Origin: Buttiauxella agrestis
GTDB taxonomy: Bacteria > Pseudomonadota > Gammaproteobacteria > Enterobacterales > Enterobacteriaceae
NCBI RefSeq assembly: GCF_900446255.1
Contig: NZ_UIGI01000001.1
Span: forward strand, 4,490,763-4,554,762
Direction of reading: 5' to 3'
Length of the DNA: 64,000 bases
A model generated the notes under the pieces. That model worked only from the letters and a program-made list of their open reading frames with translations, searched no databases and was not told the origin of the DNA. The position numbers and the translations under genes were made by a program. This document shows, in pieces, positions 33,767 through 43,586 of the stretch; position 1 is the stretch's first letter, and each line of letters begins with the position of its first letter.

Positions 33767-35452
33767 TTAAATCACAAACGCGATGCGGTAATAAATGCTG
33801 ACGTGGTCAGGTGCGAGCCAGTCCGGATATTGCAACGGTGTTCCCACCGTGAACTGGCTGGAGTAATAACGGTTAGCGCTTGATAACCCTACCGCTGCGC
33901 CCCACAACGTGCCGGAGGCCCAGGGGTCTTTGTTGTCTTTTTGCAGCCAGCCGCCATCAAGAGCCACGACGCTGCTGACCTGGCCGATAAACGGCAAAGT
34001 GAATAGCGTGTAGTTGAGTTCGTTGCGCAGGTAGCCGCCGTTATCGCCGGATAAATACTGCTCTTTAAAACCGCGCACCGAGCTTTCGCCGCCGATTGTC
34101 AGGCGTTCGCTGCCGTAAAGTCGGTCTGGCGACCATTGCCCGTAAACGCTGGTCAGCCACCATAAATCGTTGGTGACTGGAAGCTGGAAGCTGCCATTCG
34201 CGCTCCATTTTTTGAACTCGGCTTTCGGCATGTTGTCGTTTTTGCCGTTGTCGTTTTCCGCACCTAGCCAGGGCACGCCATGGCTGAAGGTCGGGTTAAA
34301 GGTCGCCACGCCACCGAAGATTTTTTGCGTATGGTTCAGGCCAAACAGCAGACTGGAAAGTTTGCGGCTGCTGCTGTCGAGCTTTGCGTCGTTAAGGTAG
34401 TTATTGCTGATTTGGTGGGTCAGGCCGATGGAGGCGCCGGTTTTAATATCGCCATTGCGAAATAGCACGTGCGAAGCGGTAAAACGGTGTGTCTGGCTGT
34501 CGCCCGTTGACGCCCAGCCGAAGCCATTGTTATCAATGGTGCTGAGGTAATTGCTCCAGCTGTAGCTGTAATCAAACAGGCTGTATCCGTAAGGGATACT
34601 CAGCCCGGCCTGCACACTTTGGGCATCATGAGAGGAAGAAAAGTCACTGCTGCGCGCACCGCTGACAAACCATTTATCCGCCAGCCCCAGCAGGTTATTG
34701 CCCGTCAGTGACCCGTTGAGTTGTCCGGTGCCGGTACTTTTCTGGCCGCTGTTATCGAACCCCAGTGAAACACTGAGCGGAAACTCCGGCGTGGCGGTGA
34801 GGTTGACGATGGAATAGCCCGGTTTTTCACTGGGCAGAATTTCAATCTGCACCGGATTACTGCGTAAGCGGTTGATTTGCTCCATGCCCTGTTCAATGTC
34901 ACGCAGGTTGAGAATTTCACCTTCCAGGCCCGGAAACGCCATGGTTAACTGTCTTGATGAAGCGCCTTCGAGATGTATTTTCTCAAGACGCCCTTCCAGC
35001 ACCGCAATCTTTAATTCCCCCTGAGATAAATCTTGTTCGGTGAGAAAAGCGCGGCTGGTTATATAACCCTGCTGAATATACCAATCAGATATTTCTCGCG
35101 TTAATTGCGTGATTTTATCCATGCCAATGCATTGGCCGATATAAGGTTGCTTAAATTCTTTTTGTTTTTGACTGGAAAGCAGCGTGGCATTATTAATATT
35201 GATGGTGTGAATAGTAAAACAAGGACCAGAACTTGCCACAGGCTTTGGCTGGGCAGGTTGCACAAGAGGAGCGCTGCGCTGTAATTCATCTCGTTGCTGT
35301 TGATTTTGTTGTAATAAATCTTGTTGACCCTGGCGAATTAAATCGCGATCGGCAGGGCTGAGTGGTGCCGCAAATAAGGGAGTAACAGATAGCGCTATAC
35401 AACACACCATAGCGTAGAGGGTGATATTCTTTTTATTACGCACGTATTTCAT
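33767..35452 (-). CDS. cdiB: CdiB, two-partner secretion outer-membrane transporter
   Basis: An about 561-aa Omp85/ShlB-type transporter that exports CdiA across the outer membrane. A signal peptide (ending VTPLFA) is followed by a plug helix rich in Q (RQGQQDLLQQNQQQRDELQ), two POTRA domains (about 60-210, with GYITSRAFLTEQDLSQGELK) and a C-terminal 16-strand barrel. The barrel keeps the conserved SSVRGFKEQYLSGDNGGYLR segment. The start is set at ATG 35452, which gives a compact signal peptide; the frame continues to 35494. No strong ribosome site marks either. First gene of the CDI operon. Confidence 0.92.
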   Translation of the reverse strand: MKYVRNKKNITLYAMVCCIALSVTPLFAAPLSPADRDLIRQGQQDLLQQNQQQRDELQRSAPLVQPAQPKPVASSGPCFTIHTININNATLLSSQKQKEFKQPYIGQCIGMDKITQLTREISDWYIQQGYITSRAFLTEQDLSQGELKIAVLEGRLEKIHLEGASSRQLTMAFPGLEGEILNLRDIEQGMEQINRLRSNPVQIEILPSEKPGYSIVNLTATPEFPLSVSLGFDNSGQKSTGTGQLNGSLTGNNLLGLADKWFVSGARSSDFSSSHDAQSVQAGLSIPYGYSLFDYSYSWSNYLSTIDNNGFGWASTGDSQTHRFTASHVLFRNGDIKTGASIGLTHQISNNYLNDAKLDSSSRKLSSLLFGLNHTQKIFGGVATFNPTFSHGVPWLGAENDNGKNDNMPKAEFKKWSANGSFQLPVTNDLWWLTSVYGQWSPDRLYGSERLTIGGESSVRGFKEQYLSGDNGGYLRNELNYTLFTLPFIGQVSSVVALDGGWLQKDNKDPWASGTLWGAAVGLSSANRYYSSQFTVGTPLQYPDWLAPDHVSIYYRIAFVI

Positions 35453-35607
35453 CCATGAATATAAGTGCCAGTGCGAAAATACACACACTGACATAGAATT
35501 TAATTGAAACTTATAATTGGGTGAATATGACCATATCCTTTGATCATGTTCAACCTATTATGTTAACTCTGAGGCACGCTGCGCAATAATGATTATTTAA
35601 GCCACGC

Positions 35608-36465
35608 TTAACTAAACATTTCATCGACCATCGCACTACCCAGCCGCATTGCCGAACAAATACGCGGCATCCCCAGTGAAACGCCCTGATGTGTCTGCGT
35701 TGTAGCAAAACTAACCGGGTGTTTTTCGCCGTCACAATCATCGCCAAGCCATGCCAACGCTTCTTTGCTTTGCATCATTTCGGGCGTTGTTGGGAACATC
35801 AGCCATTCATAGTAGTAATGGCGGGTGCGGACAGACGCATTCACATCTTGCGCTAATTGCCTGATAGCCAGCGCACGTGCTTGCTCAATTAACTCCGTGG
35901 TTTGCAACGCATTACCGAAGCGTAGCGCCTCACCAAACGCGCCCCAATACAGCTCTTGTAGCGCGATATAACAGCGACCAGCCGGAGAAAATGCCGAGTA
36001 ATGCCCGGACTGCCAGCGGGCAATAACCTGCTCGCAATGCACCAGCCCCAGATGGGTCATATCGCTGCCGTTCAATTGAATTTCCAGTTTGTCGATACGC
36101 TGCGCCAGCAGTTGCTGTAACTGCATGAACTGCTGGCGAATCTCAGGAACATCATAGGGGACACGCGTACGCATGCTCTCATGTACCTTGACCATCGCCC
36201 GGTGCTTTTTGGCAACCCGCTGGCAAAGTTGTCCGAGCATCGCCAACGTCACTTCTGGCGCATCCAGTAATACGTCGTCCAGCGCCCATTTCTGCAACTG
36301 ACTTTGGCCGATGAATTCCTTCGTCAGACGTTGATAAAAGGCTTTGCTGTGCTGACTGCGCCACGATTCGCGCATGGCACCACTGTTTCTGGCAAAGTCG
36401 ACGACAAACTTCTCTGCAACACATTCCAAAGCGCGTGTTTGCGTTCCGGGTAATAAACCACTCAT
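35608..36465 (-). CDS. yjcZ: YjcZ-family protein
   Basis: A 285-aa helical protein without signal peptide or membrane segments. It matches the size and position of E. coli YjcZ, encoded directly after crfC. Its start overlaps the crfC stop by 4 bp, so the pair is translationally coupled. Function is not established; in E. coli it has been linked to motility by genetic screens. Context suggests it works with the dynamin-like CrfC. Confidence 0.8.
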   Translation of the reverse strand: MSGLLPGTQTRALECVAEKFVVDFARNSGAMRESWRSQHSKAFYQRLTKEFIGQSQLQKWALDDVLLDAPEVTLAMLGQLCQRVAKKHRAMVKVHESMRTRVPYDVPEIRQQFMQLQQLLAQRIDKLEIQLNGSDMTHLGLVHCEQVIARWQSGHYSAFSPAGRCYIALQELYWGAFGEALRFGNALQTTELIEQARALAIRQLAQDVNASVRTRHYYYEWLMFPTTPEMMQSKEALAWLGDDCDGEKHPVSFATTQTHQGVSLGMPRICSAMRLGSAMVDEMFS

Positions 36466-38828
36466 TGCTGTTCTACCGTAAAAAGCGTCTGAATATCATC
36501 CCGCAACAGGCGGGTGTCCTCGTGGATATAGCGTGTGGTTCGGACACACTGTTGAAGCTGCTGGCGCAAGATCATCACCGCCTCTTCATTTTGCGAACGT
36601 GCCATCAGGCTTTGTTGCAGGTTCAGGCGTATCGCATCCAGCGCCTGCGAAAAATCAGCGAAGAAGGCGGTCATTCCCTCCGTTACAGACATTTCGATTT
36701 GTGCCGCCATGTTCTGGTTAAGCTGCAACAAGAACTCCGCCACGTGCTGGCACAGCCTGTGTTGCACATCGGCCAGGGAAATCACGTAGCGACTTTGCAT
36801 GACGGTGTAGCCTTCCCAGCCCCAGTCGTCACTATTGAGCCAACGGGCCACTGTTCCACGCATTCCCTCCGGGCGACGTAATCGTGCGACGGGAATATCT
36901 TGCTCTTCGATAAGCTCGTTAAATGCCTGATTAGCATTGAAGTTTAATAAGCCGACGTGAAACACCGGCAGGCTAATATTGGTGCGAAATCCGGCCTGCG
37001 TTAGCCCCTGCGTAACGCGAGATTCAATCGGTTTTAGGGTATTTCGCAGCGTATCGGCCAGTTCGACTTCGAGATAACTGAAAAGATGAGTTAACTCCTC
37101 GGTCATTTTTTCCTGTGCGGCAGTCAGAATGACTTCGCATGAAGCGCGAATTCTGTGCAGCGCAATTTGCGCCGAAGGCTCGTCGTCAAAGCTGAGAGTG
37201 GCGTGGCGGGCGTCAAAGTCGCGCCCGCGCTGAGTGCCAAACGAGAGCGCCTGGCGCGTGAGTTTTTCTGGCACCATGCCATTGCGAAAGTAATCTTCAA
37301 TGTGGGTGATAATTTGCAGCTCATAGCGACGAATAAAATCACCCATTGCATCAATGGCTTGCTTGACGTTATTGCGTGCAACGATATTGGCCGTCTGCTG
37401 GCTGGACGCCGCCAGATTCATGTCATCTTCCAGTGCTGCGATATTTTGCTGCAATTGCTCGCTGGCAATTTGCAGGCCCTGGCAACGGAAATTCAGGTAA
37501 TCTTCCGCGCGCTGGGTGTAGTTCAGCAATTTCTGGCAGGCAGAACGCAGCGCGTACATCGACGCATTAGCATGAGCGGCATGGAGCACTGTTTTGACCG
37601 GCGCTTCAAACATCGAATCTTCCCACAGTAATTCTGCCGCGTGGCGCAAGGCATCAGCATCCGCCAGATCTTCATTGCGCCAGCGACGGCCAAGAGCGGC
37701 GTCAGCGAAATCCTGCACCCAACGTTGCTCATCGGGAGGCGGTAATTTGCCGTGTAATGTCAGTTCATGGCGAGCGCGATTGGCCAGATATCCCCACATT
37801 GATGACACCGGGAAAACATGGCTGGGATCGATTGCCCCTTTCATTAAGGTTCCAGAAATCAGCGTCTTAATTTGGTCTTCATCGTCGCTATTGCGATCTT
37901 TCTGGTCGAACTTATTCACCAGCGCATAAAGCGGGACGGAAGTTCCTGCGCCCAAAATAGCTTTACGCACATCTTCATCAGAAACCGATTTTAATTGGGT
38001 GTAATCCAGCACCGCCAGCACTGCCGATGCCTGCGCCAGTTGTTCCTGAAGCATTTTTTGCAAATGTGGCTGCCCGGCTTCATTTGGCCCAGGCGTATCT
38101 AATAATGTCAGCTGGCCATGGGTTTCATCCATTCCTGCAAGATGGACAAATTCCACTTCAATGACCGGAACATGTTCAATTGCGGCATAGGCTTTAAATG
38201 GAAAAGGCACATCCAGCGCTTTGGATAAGCGCACCAGATCATTCAAGCTTTTCAGGCAATGAAATATTGGCTGCGCACCAAGATAATGCTTAGCAAATGA
38301 ATTTCCTTCGGCAATTCGGGTTAATAACCCCGCCATATCCTTGTCAATTTCCAGATGTTTTGTCAGCGTTTTGCTGTCCGCTTGTTGCAAACGGGTTTGC
38401 AATACCTCCATCAGCTTTTCAATGGGCTGAACATAGGGAAAATGCAGCACCGGTTCACGCTGGCCGGGCGTATGGCGAATAAGCGTCGGTAACGCCGTCA
38501 TCGGACGGTTGCGATTGGGCAAAACTTCCGTCCCAATAATGGCATTGATGGTGGTGGATTTTCCCGCTTTTACCGTTCCAACTATCGCCAGCACCATTTC
38601 ATGCTGGGTTATTTTCCGTAGCTCATTTTGCAGTAGCGCCTGTTGCGCCTGAATGCTGCGTGGGCAAAATTGCGAGGCTGCAACCTTGCCTGTTGACTGT
38701 TGAGCGAAATAATTATTGTTATGCTGCGTCGTAAAAGAGGTTGTTTTTAAAGTATTCAGGTTTTGCAGGGCGAGTTGCAATAACCGTTCTGCTTCCTGAC
38801 TTAACTCAAATATTGCTTGTGTGTGCAT
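36462..38828 (-). CDS. crfC: Dynamin-like GTPase CrfC (YjdA)
   Basis: A 788-aa bacterial dynamin-like protein. G1 is GTVKAGKSTTINAIIGTEVL, with the G2 region NRPMTALPTLIRHTP, G3 DTPGPNEAGQP and G4 NKFDQKDRNSDD. A long helical stalk follows, ending in LLRDDIQTLFTVEQQ, as in E. coli CrfC. In E. coli it binds the replication clamp and helps keep sister nascent strands together. This copy is somewhat longer than the 742-aa E. coli form, with an extra N-terminal insertion (about 28-55). The E. coli order crfC-yjdM-yjdN-phn is kept. Confidence 0.93.
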   Translation of the reverse strand: MHTQAIFELSQEAERLLQLALQNLNTLKTTSFTTQHNNNYFAQQSTGKVAASQFCPRSIQAQQALLQNELRKITQHEMVLAIVGTVKAGKSTTINAIIGTEVLPNRNRPMTALPTLIRHTPGQREPVLHFPYVQPIEKLMEVLQTRLQQADSKTLTKHLEIDKDMAGLLTRIAEGNSFAKHYLGAQPIFHCLKSLNDLVRLSKALDVPFPFKAYAAIEHVPVIEVEFVHLAGMDETHGQLTLLDTPGPNEAGQPHLQKMLQEQLAQASAVLAVLDYTQLKSVSDEDVRKAILGAGTSVPLYALVNKFDQKDRNSDDEDQIKTLISGTLMKGAIDPSHVFPVSSMWGYLANRARHELTLHGKLPPPDEQRWVQDFADAALGRRWRNEDLADADALRHAAELLWEDSMFEAPVKTVLHAAHANASMYALRSACQKLLNYTQRAEDYLNFRCQGLQIASEQLQQNIAALEDDMNLAASSQQTANIVARNNVKQAIDAMGDFIRRYELQIITHIEDYFRNGMVPEKLTRQALSFGTQRGRDFDARHATLSFDDEPSAQIALHRIRASCEVILTAAQEKMTEELTHLFSYLEVELADTLRNTLKPIESRVTQGLTQAGFRTNISLPVFHVGLLNFNANQAFNELIEEQDIPVARLRRPEGMRGTVARWLNSDDWGWEGYTVMQSRYVISLADVQHRLCQHVAEFLLQLNQNMAAQIEMSVTEGMTAFFADFSQALDAIRLNLQQSLMARSQNEEAVMILRQQLQQCVRTTRYIHEDTRLLRDDIQTLFTVEQQ

Positions 38829-39212
38829 AAAAAATCCTTACTTAAATCAAATTACGCGGATTTTTAAAAGTCTTTATATTTTTGTGGGAATGCAGTACCG
38901 GTAATTATAATTACGTGCGGAAATCATTTATTCGTTAATATTATAATTAAGGTTTAATTTTCATATGAAAGGTGCCCAGACAAATAGCCGAGAGGAAATA
39001 CAATAACGCATTTCAATAATCCAATTCTGTATTTTCGTCGCGAATTTGGCAATTAAATAACGTTTTAAAATAGCACTTTCTTATTGCTGCTTTCCTTACG
39101 GCAATAAGTGCCACGCCATTTCTCCCCACAAAAGTAAGGTTTTAATGTATAATCGCGCCACTTTTGGCGGTAACACGCTATTTTTAAAATTTTAATGTTC
39201 GAGACGACTAAC
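38829..39212. other. Divergent region between crfC and yjdM
   Basis: This 384-bp AT-rich gap holds promoters for crfC and yjdM. A TTATTGC/GCAATAA inverted repeat lies near 39079-39105. I see no gene. Confidence 0.5.
39148..39153 (+). promoter_or_regulatory. Probable -10 box of yjdM
   Basis: A perfect TATAAT lies 60 bp before the yjdM start. The -35 region is weak. Assignment is by position and match to the sigma-70 consensus. Confidence 0.4.
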
Positions 39213-39548
39213 ATGACTCTTCCTCATTGCCCTAAATGCAGTTCCGAGTACACCTACGAAGACAATGGTATGTTTATTTGCCCGGAATGTGCCCATGAAT
39301 GGAATGATGCCGAACCGGCGCAAGACAGCGACCAACTGATTGTTAAAGATGCCAATGGCAACCTGCTGGCAGACGGCGATAACGTCACCGTAGTGAAAGA
39401 TTTGAAGGTTAAAGGCAGCTCTTCGATGTTGAAGATTGGTACTAAAGTCAAAGGTATCCGTCTGGTTGAAGGCGACCATAACATTGATTGCAAGATTGAT
39501 GGTTTTGGCCCGATGAAGCTGAAGTCTGAGTTTGTGAAGAAGAACTAG
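39213..39548 (+). CDS. yjdM: Zinc-ribbon protein YjdM (PhnA family)
   Basis: A 111-aa protein, almost identical in wording to E. coli YjdM. An N-terminal zinc ribbon ([20 protein letters not shown], four cysteines) is followed by the PhnA beta domain ending [14 protein letters not shown]. Despite the old name phnA it is not a C-P lyase subunit and its role is unknown. The start at 39213 gives the E. coli-like N-terminus MTLPHCPKC; six extra codons upstream are open. Confidence 0.95.
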   Translation: MTLPHCPKCSSEYTYEDNGMFICPECAHEWNDAEPAQDSDQLIVKDANGNLLADGDNVTVVKDLKVKGSSSMLKIGTKVKGIRLVEGDHNIDCKIDGFGPMKLKSEFVKKN

Positions 39549-39567
39549 TTAAGCTGCAATGGCAGGA

Positions 39568-39603
39568 CGGTGATTTTCCGTTCACCTGAACGGATAATCA
39601 CCG
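39568..39603. terminator. Hairpin downstream of yjdM
   Basis: Two stacked stems, CGGTGAT/ATCACCG and CCGTTC/GAACGG, are separated by a 3x3 internal loop. It lies 19 bp past the yjdM stop. No T-run follows, so termination is uncertain; it may protect the mRNA 3' end. Confidence 0.5.
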
Positions 39604-39703
39604 TACCGGACATAAGATCCCTCCCCCCGCCTGGCTAGCCCCGCGCCCCGCATCTAAACTTGTTCTGTCCATAAAATAATCTCTCTCTATGAGGAATTAG
39701 ACC

Positions 39704-40144
39704 ATGTCTATTGGCCCCTACATCTTTTTTGACGGCACCTGCGAAGAAGCTATCGAGTTCTACAAGCAAGCCGTCGGTGCTGAGTTACTGTTTAAAATGA
39801 CTTTTGGCGAAATGCCGAAGGATGAAGCAAGCGACACCGCCGAGGGTTGCGGCAGCGGATTTAACTGGCCTGACGATAAAATCATGCATGCCAATGTACG
39901 AATTAGCGGCGGCGAAGTGATGATGAGTGACGGCAATATGTGCGCCGATAAAGTGAAACACACGGGTTACGCGCTGAGTCTTACCAGCAAAGATGTCGAC
40001 GAGGGCAAACGCTGGTTTGATAACCTCTCTGCCGGGGGCGATGTCACCATGCCGTGGGGGGAAACCTTCTGGGCAAAAGGCTTTGGCATGTTGACCGATA
40101 AATACGGTATTCCGTGGATGGTGAATGTCGAAAAACCGATGTAA
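39704..40144 (+). CDS. yjdN: VOC-fold protein YjdN (PhnB)
   Basis: A 146-aa glyoxalase/VOC-superfamily protein with two beta-alpha-beta-beta-beta units: PYIFFDGTCEEAIEFYKQAV opens the first and GFGMLTDKYGIPWMVNVEKP closes the second. It matches E. coli YjdN in position and length. It is not needed for C-P lyase activity and its substrate is unknown. AGGAAT lies before the ATG at 39704. Confidence 0.92.
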   Translation: MSIGPYIFFDGTCEEAIEFYKQAVGAELLFKMTFGEMPKDEASDTAEGCGSGFNWPDDKIMHANVRISGGEVMMSDGNMCADKVKHTGYALSLTSKDVDEGKRWFDNLSAGGDVTMPWGETFWAKGFGMLTDKYGIPWMVNVEKPM

Positions 40145-40159
40145 CCGGTCGTACAGCAG

Positions 40160-40220
40160 CGTCATCCGACAAATCTGACGAAAAGGGTGGATGACGCTAG
40201 CGCTTATCCACCCTACGCAA
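40160..40220. repeat. REP element after yjdN
   Basis: A partial copy at 40160-40170 and a complete palindromic copy at about 40176-40205 lie between the convergent yjdN and DUF2235 genes. Same family as the other REPs in the window. Confidence 0.8.
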
Positions 40221-40236
40221 CCCATTCTCTATCTTT

Positions 40237-41451
40237 TTACCGCGCAATCGCCCAATTAATGGGAATCACGTTTGCCGCATGCAGGTAATCCAGCAGTGGA
40301 TGCGGAACATAAGGCCCGGTCTGCCACTCCCCGCTTATCGCCGACTGTTGCAGCAACGTTTTCCCCCCATTAAGCCGCTCGATAACCGACTGATGCACCA
40401 TCATTGACGAGCTGACGGGGGCAGGAAGCTGGCGCGGCATAATGCGCAAATAGCGCGTTGGCGGATACCATTCACAGTGCATCGGGCCAAGCGCATCAGA
40501 CACCACTTCGCCCCGCGCCAAATGAATGCCCAAATCATCGAGCGCATCGTGCATCCACAAATACGCGCCATTAGACAAACAGCGATCTTCATCAGTGCCG
40601 CTGTAATAGCCGCCCACATCATGATGAATACCCGGAAACATCACCTGCAAAATACGGTCGCGGTTGTCCCACAGCACCGGGGTTAAATCCACGCGTTGTT
40701 CATCTATTGCAATTGCCTGTAGCCCGTATTTGACCCGCGAATGCAGTTCCGTACTGTTAAAGCGAAAAATACCGTAACGCTTGTCGTTGAAATATTTAGG
40801 AATGCCCATCTGCCCGACGGTTTCCCAGACCGCAACCGCTTCAATGGAAGCCGGGCGCGTAATACAAGTGGGATCGACGCTGTCGCAGAAAAACCCCGGA
40901 AGCTCGCGCAATAGGCTGCCCAAAATACTCGGGCTCATATCCGGCGCATGAGCCAGATATTGCGCCCAAATGGACGAACCAAAACGCCAGGCTTCTTCTT
41001 TATTGCGCACGTTTAAATGCAGCCTTTCACGATTGAGCAACCCACGATCGACGATCATTTCTGCCAGCATTCGCGCGGTATAAGCCCCGTGGCTAAATCC
41101 GACAATATAAATCCGATCGCCAGGCTGCCAGTGGCGGCTAATAAACGTATAACCACGAATGATCGGAATGATCAGGCTCGCACCAAATGCGCCGCCCAGT
41201 CGTTTTACCAGGCCGTTATGCGGATCGCCCATGCCATGAATATATTTGGCCACTTGCAGCACATTGCCGCTGTTATCGGTAAGCGTCTTTTCTTGTTCAT
41301 TTGCCAGCAGCAAACTTTGCTGGTCTACGGCACCTTTTAAATCAACAAATAACTGATAAACATTACTTGCCGCGGCTTCGTCATCCGCTTGTTCTTCAAC
41401 ACCAGGAGCGCTCCATGTGCCATCGGCACAAAAAATAATATTTTTGCTCAT
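40237..41451 (-). CDS. Tle1-like DUF2235 lipase
   Basis: A 404-aa alpha/beta hydrolase of the DUF2235 family, which includes T6SS Tle1 phospholipase effectors. It starts MSKNIIFCADGTWSAPG, as the family does. The nucleophile Ser is in VGFSHGAYTARMLA, a candidate Asp in VAVWETVGQMG context, and His in FPGIHHDVGGYY. There is no signal peptide, VgrG or PAAR domain, and no immunity gene beside it, so a T6SS role is a family-based possibility only. The start at 41451 gives the family N-terminus; the frame extends to 41559 without similarity. It interrupts the E. coli yjdN-phnC order. Confidence 0.8.
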   Translation of the reverse strand: MSKNIIFCADGTWSAPGVEEQADDEAAASNVYQLFVDLKGAVDQQSLLLANEQEKTLTDNSGNVLQVAKYIHGMGDPHNGLVKRLGGAFGASLIIPIIRGYTFISRHWQPGDRIYIVGFSHGAYTARMLAEMIVDRGLLNRERLHLNVRNKEEAWRFGSSIWAQYLAHAPDMSPSILGSLLRELPGFFCDSVDPTCITRPASIEAVAVWETVGQMGIPKYFNDKRYGIFRFNSTELHSRVKYGLQAIAIDEQRVDLTPVLWDNRDRILQVMFPGIHHDVGGYYSGTDEDRCLSNGAYLWMHDALDDLGIHLARGEVVSDALGPMHCEWYPPTRYLRIMPRQLPAPVSSSMMVHQSVIERLNGGKTLLQQSAISGEWQTGPYVPHPLLDYLHAANVIPINWAIAR

Positions 41452-41641
41452 TGCTGAATTCCCAAGGCCAGAGGGTATCTGTAAGCAAAGCCAAAAACGA
41501 AACGCTAAACAATACGACAAATAGTTGATTAGCCTGATGACTTCCAGGCCGAGACTCACTCTTCATCATATGTACACTTATCCTTAACAAAATCGTCACA
41601 TTTCATCGGCACCATGAGGCAACTTTTTAAGGAGCCGTGTG

Positions 41642-42424
41642 ATGCAAACTATTATTCGCGTCAACAAACTGAGCAAAACCTTCAACCAGCATCAGGTATT
41701 AAATGCTGTTGATTTGGAAGTCAATGAAGGTGAGATGGTCGCTTTGCTGGGGCCGTCTGGTTCAGGCAAATCCACTCTCTTACGTCATCTGAGCGGCCTG
41801 ATTACTTCTGATAAATCAGCCGATTGCCACGTTGAATTGCTTGGCCGCACCGTCCAAAAAGCGGGCCGCCTGGCAAGCGATATCCGCAAGAGTCGTGCTC
41901 ACACCGGCTACATCTTCCAGCAGTTCAACCTGGTGAATCGCCTGACGGTACTCGAAAACGTGCTGATCGGCGCACTCGGTGCCACGCCGTTCTGGCGCAC
42001 CTGTTTTAACTGGTTTACCCGCGAACAAAAGCAACGTGCGTTGCAGGCGCTGACCCGCGTCGGCATGGCGCAATTTGCGTATCAACGCGTCTCCACCCTG
42101 TCCGGTGGGCAACAGCAGCGCGTGGCGATTGCCCGGGCGCTGATGCAGCAGGCGAAAGTGATTCTGGCCGATGAGCCGATTGCCTCACTCGACCCGGAAT
42201 CCGCACGCATCGTGATGGAAACGCTGCACGACATTAACCGTCTGGACGGCATCACCGTCGTGGTGACGCTGCATCAGGTGGATTACGCCCTGCGCTATTG
42301 CGAACGCATTGTCGCCCTGCGCCAGGGTCATGTTTTTTACGACGGAAGCAGCTCGGCGTTCGACAACGAACGGCTGGGAAATCTTTACCGCAGCATAAAT
42401 CGCGTTGATGCGGTTGCTGCTTAA
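41642..42424 (+). CDS. phnC: Phosphonate ABC transporter ATP-binding protein
   Basis: A 260-aa ABC ATPase that powers phosphonate uptake with PhnD and PhnE. Walker [10 protein letters not shown], signature LSGGQQQR, Walker [15 protein letters not shown] and switch His in TLHQVDYAL are intact. AAGGAG lies eight bases before the ATG at 41642. First gene of the phn operon, which in E. coli is switched on by PhoB under phosphate starvation; I could not identify a clean Pho box here by eye. Confidence 0.96.
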   Translation: MQTIIRVNKLSKTFNQHQVLNAVDLEVNEGEMVALLGPSGSGKSTLLRHLSGLITSDKSADCHVELLGRTVQKAGRLASDIRKSRAHTGYIFQQFNLVNRLTVLENVLIGALGATPFWRTCFNWFTREQKQRALQALTRVGMAQFAYQRVSTLSGGQQQRVAIARALMQQAKVILADEPIASLDPESARIVMETLHDINRLDGITVVVTLHQVDYALRYCERIVALRQGHVFYDGSSSAFDNERLGNLYRSINRVDAVAA

Positions 42425-42458
42425 CCACTTTGCTATCTACTTCAAGGAATAGTCAGCC

Positions 42459-43475
42459 ATGAGCTACAAAGCCGTAAAAGCACTCGCCTTTACCAGCCTC
42501 CTGAGCGTTAGCGCCCTGTTCAACGCAGCCCATGCGGATGAGCAAGAAAAGTCCCTGAACTTCGGCATTATCTCCACCGAATCCCAGCAAAACCTGAAAC
42601 CGCAGTGGGAACCGTTCCTGAAGGATATGGAGAAGAAACTGGGCGTGAAAGTGAATGCTTTCTTCGCGCCGGACTACGCCGGGATCATTCAGGGTATGCG
42701 TTTTAACAAAGTGGATATCGCCTGGTACGGCAACCTTTCGGCCATGGAAGCGGTGGATCGCGCCAACGGCCAGGTGTTTGCTCAGACGGTAGCGGCTGAC
42801 GGATCGCCGGGTTACTGGAGCGTGCTGATCGTTAACAAAGACAGCCCAATCAATAATCTGCAAGACATGTTAGCGAAACGCAAAGAACTGACTTTTGGCA
42901 ACGGCGACCCTAACTCAACCTCGGGTTATCTGGTCCCTGGATACTACGTTTTCGCCAAGAACAACGCGGCACCGAACGAATTCAAACGCTCAGTGAATGC
43001 CAACCACGAAACCAACGCGCTGGCAGTGGCGAACAAACAGGTGGATGTGGCGACCAACAACACTGAAAACCTCGATCGTTTGAAGCAAACCGCCCCTGAG
43101 AAATTCAAAGATCTGAAAGTCATCTGGAAATCCCCGTTGATCCCAGGCGATCCGATCGTGTGGCGTAAAAATCTTTCTGAAGCCACCAAAGACAAAATCT
43201 ATGACTTCTTCATGACTTACGGCAAAACGCCAGAAGAAGCCGCGGTGTTGAAAGGCCTGACCTGGGCGCCGTTCCGCCCATCCAGCGACCTGCAACTGGT
43301 GCCGATTCGCCAGCTCGCCCTGTTTAAACAGATGCAAGGTGTGAAGGACAACAAAGGGTTAGCCGAGCCGGAAAAAGCCACCAAAGTCACTGCCCTGCAA
43401 AACCAGCTTAGTGACCTGGATCGTTTGACCGCCGCGCTTTCTGCGATGAGCAACGTGAATAAAGCGGTTCAGTAA
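42459..43475 (+). CDS. phnD: Phosphonate-binding periplasmic protein
   Basis: A 338-aa binding protein with signal peptide (ending ALFNAAHA) and the PhnD fold: LNFGIISTESQQNLKPQWEP at the start and NGDPNSTSGYLVPGYYVFAK in the hinge region. It captures phosphonates such as 2-aminoethylphosphonate in the periplasm. AAGGAA lies before the ATG. A REP pair separates it from phnE. Confidence 0.96.
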   Translation: MSYKAVKALAFTSLLSVSALFNAAHADEQEKSLNFGIISTESQQNLKPQWEPFLKDMEKKLGVKVNAFFAPDYAGIIQGMRFNKVDIAWYGNLSAMEAVDRANGQVFAQTVAADGSPGYWSVLIVNKDSPINNLQDMLAKRKELTFGNGDPNSTSGYLVPGYYVFAKNNAAPNEFKRSVNANHETNALAVANKQVDVATNNTENLDRLKQTAPEKFKDLKVIWKSPLIPGDPIVWRKNLSEATKDKIYDFFMTYGKTPEEAAVLKGLTWAPFRPSSDLQLVPIRQLALFKQMQGVKDNKGLAEPEKATKVTALQNQLSDLDRLTAALSAMSNVNKAVQ

Positions 43476-43482
43476 ATTGTTG

Positions 43483-43555
43483 GTGGATGACGCTTCGCTT
43501 ATCCCCCTACAAAACCTTTCCTTGTAGGTCGGGTAAGCGCAGCGTCACCCGACAG
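43483..43555. repeat. REP pair (BIME) between phnD and phnE
   Basis: Two inverted REP copies lie in the 111-bp spacer between phnD and phnE. BIMEs after binding-protein genes often stabilise the upstream mRNA, which would favour PhnD over the permease. Confidence 0.85.
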
Positions 43556-43586
43556 TGTTAAGCCAAACCCAAACACGGAGCACCTC

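Noticed and set aside
41560-41641. Search for a Pho box before phnC
   Set aside because: Expected from E. coli, but I could not find two clear CTGTCAT-like halves at 11-bp spacing; no site is claimed.
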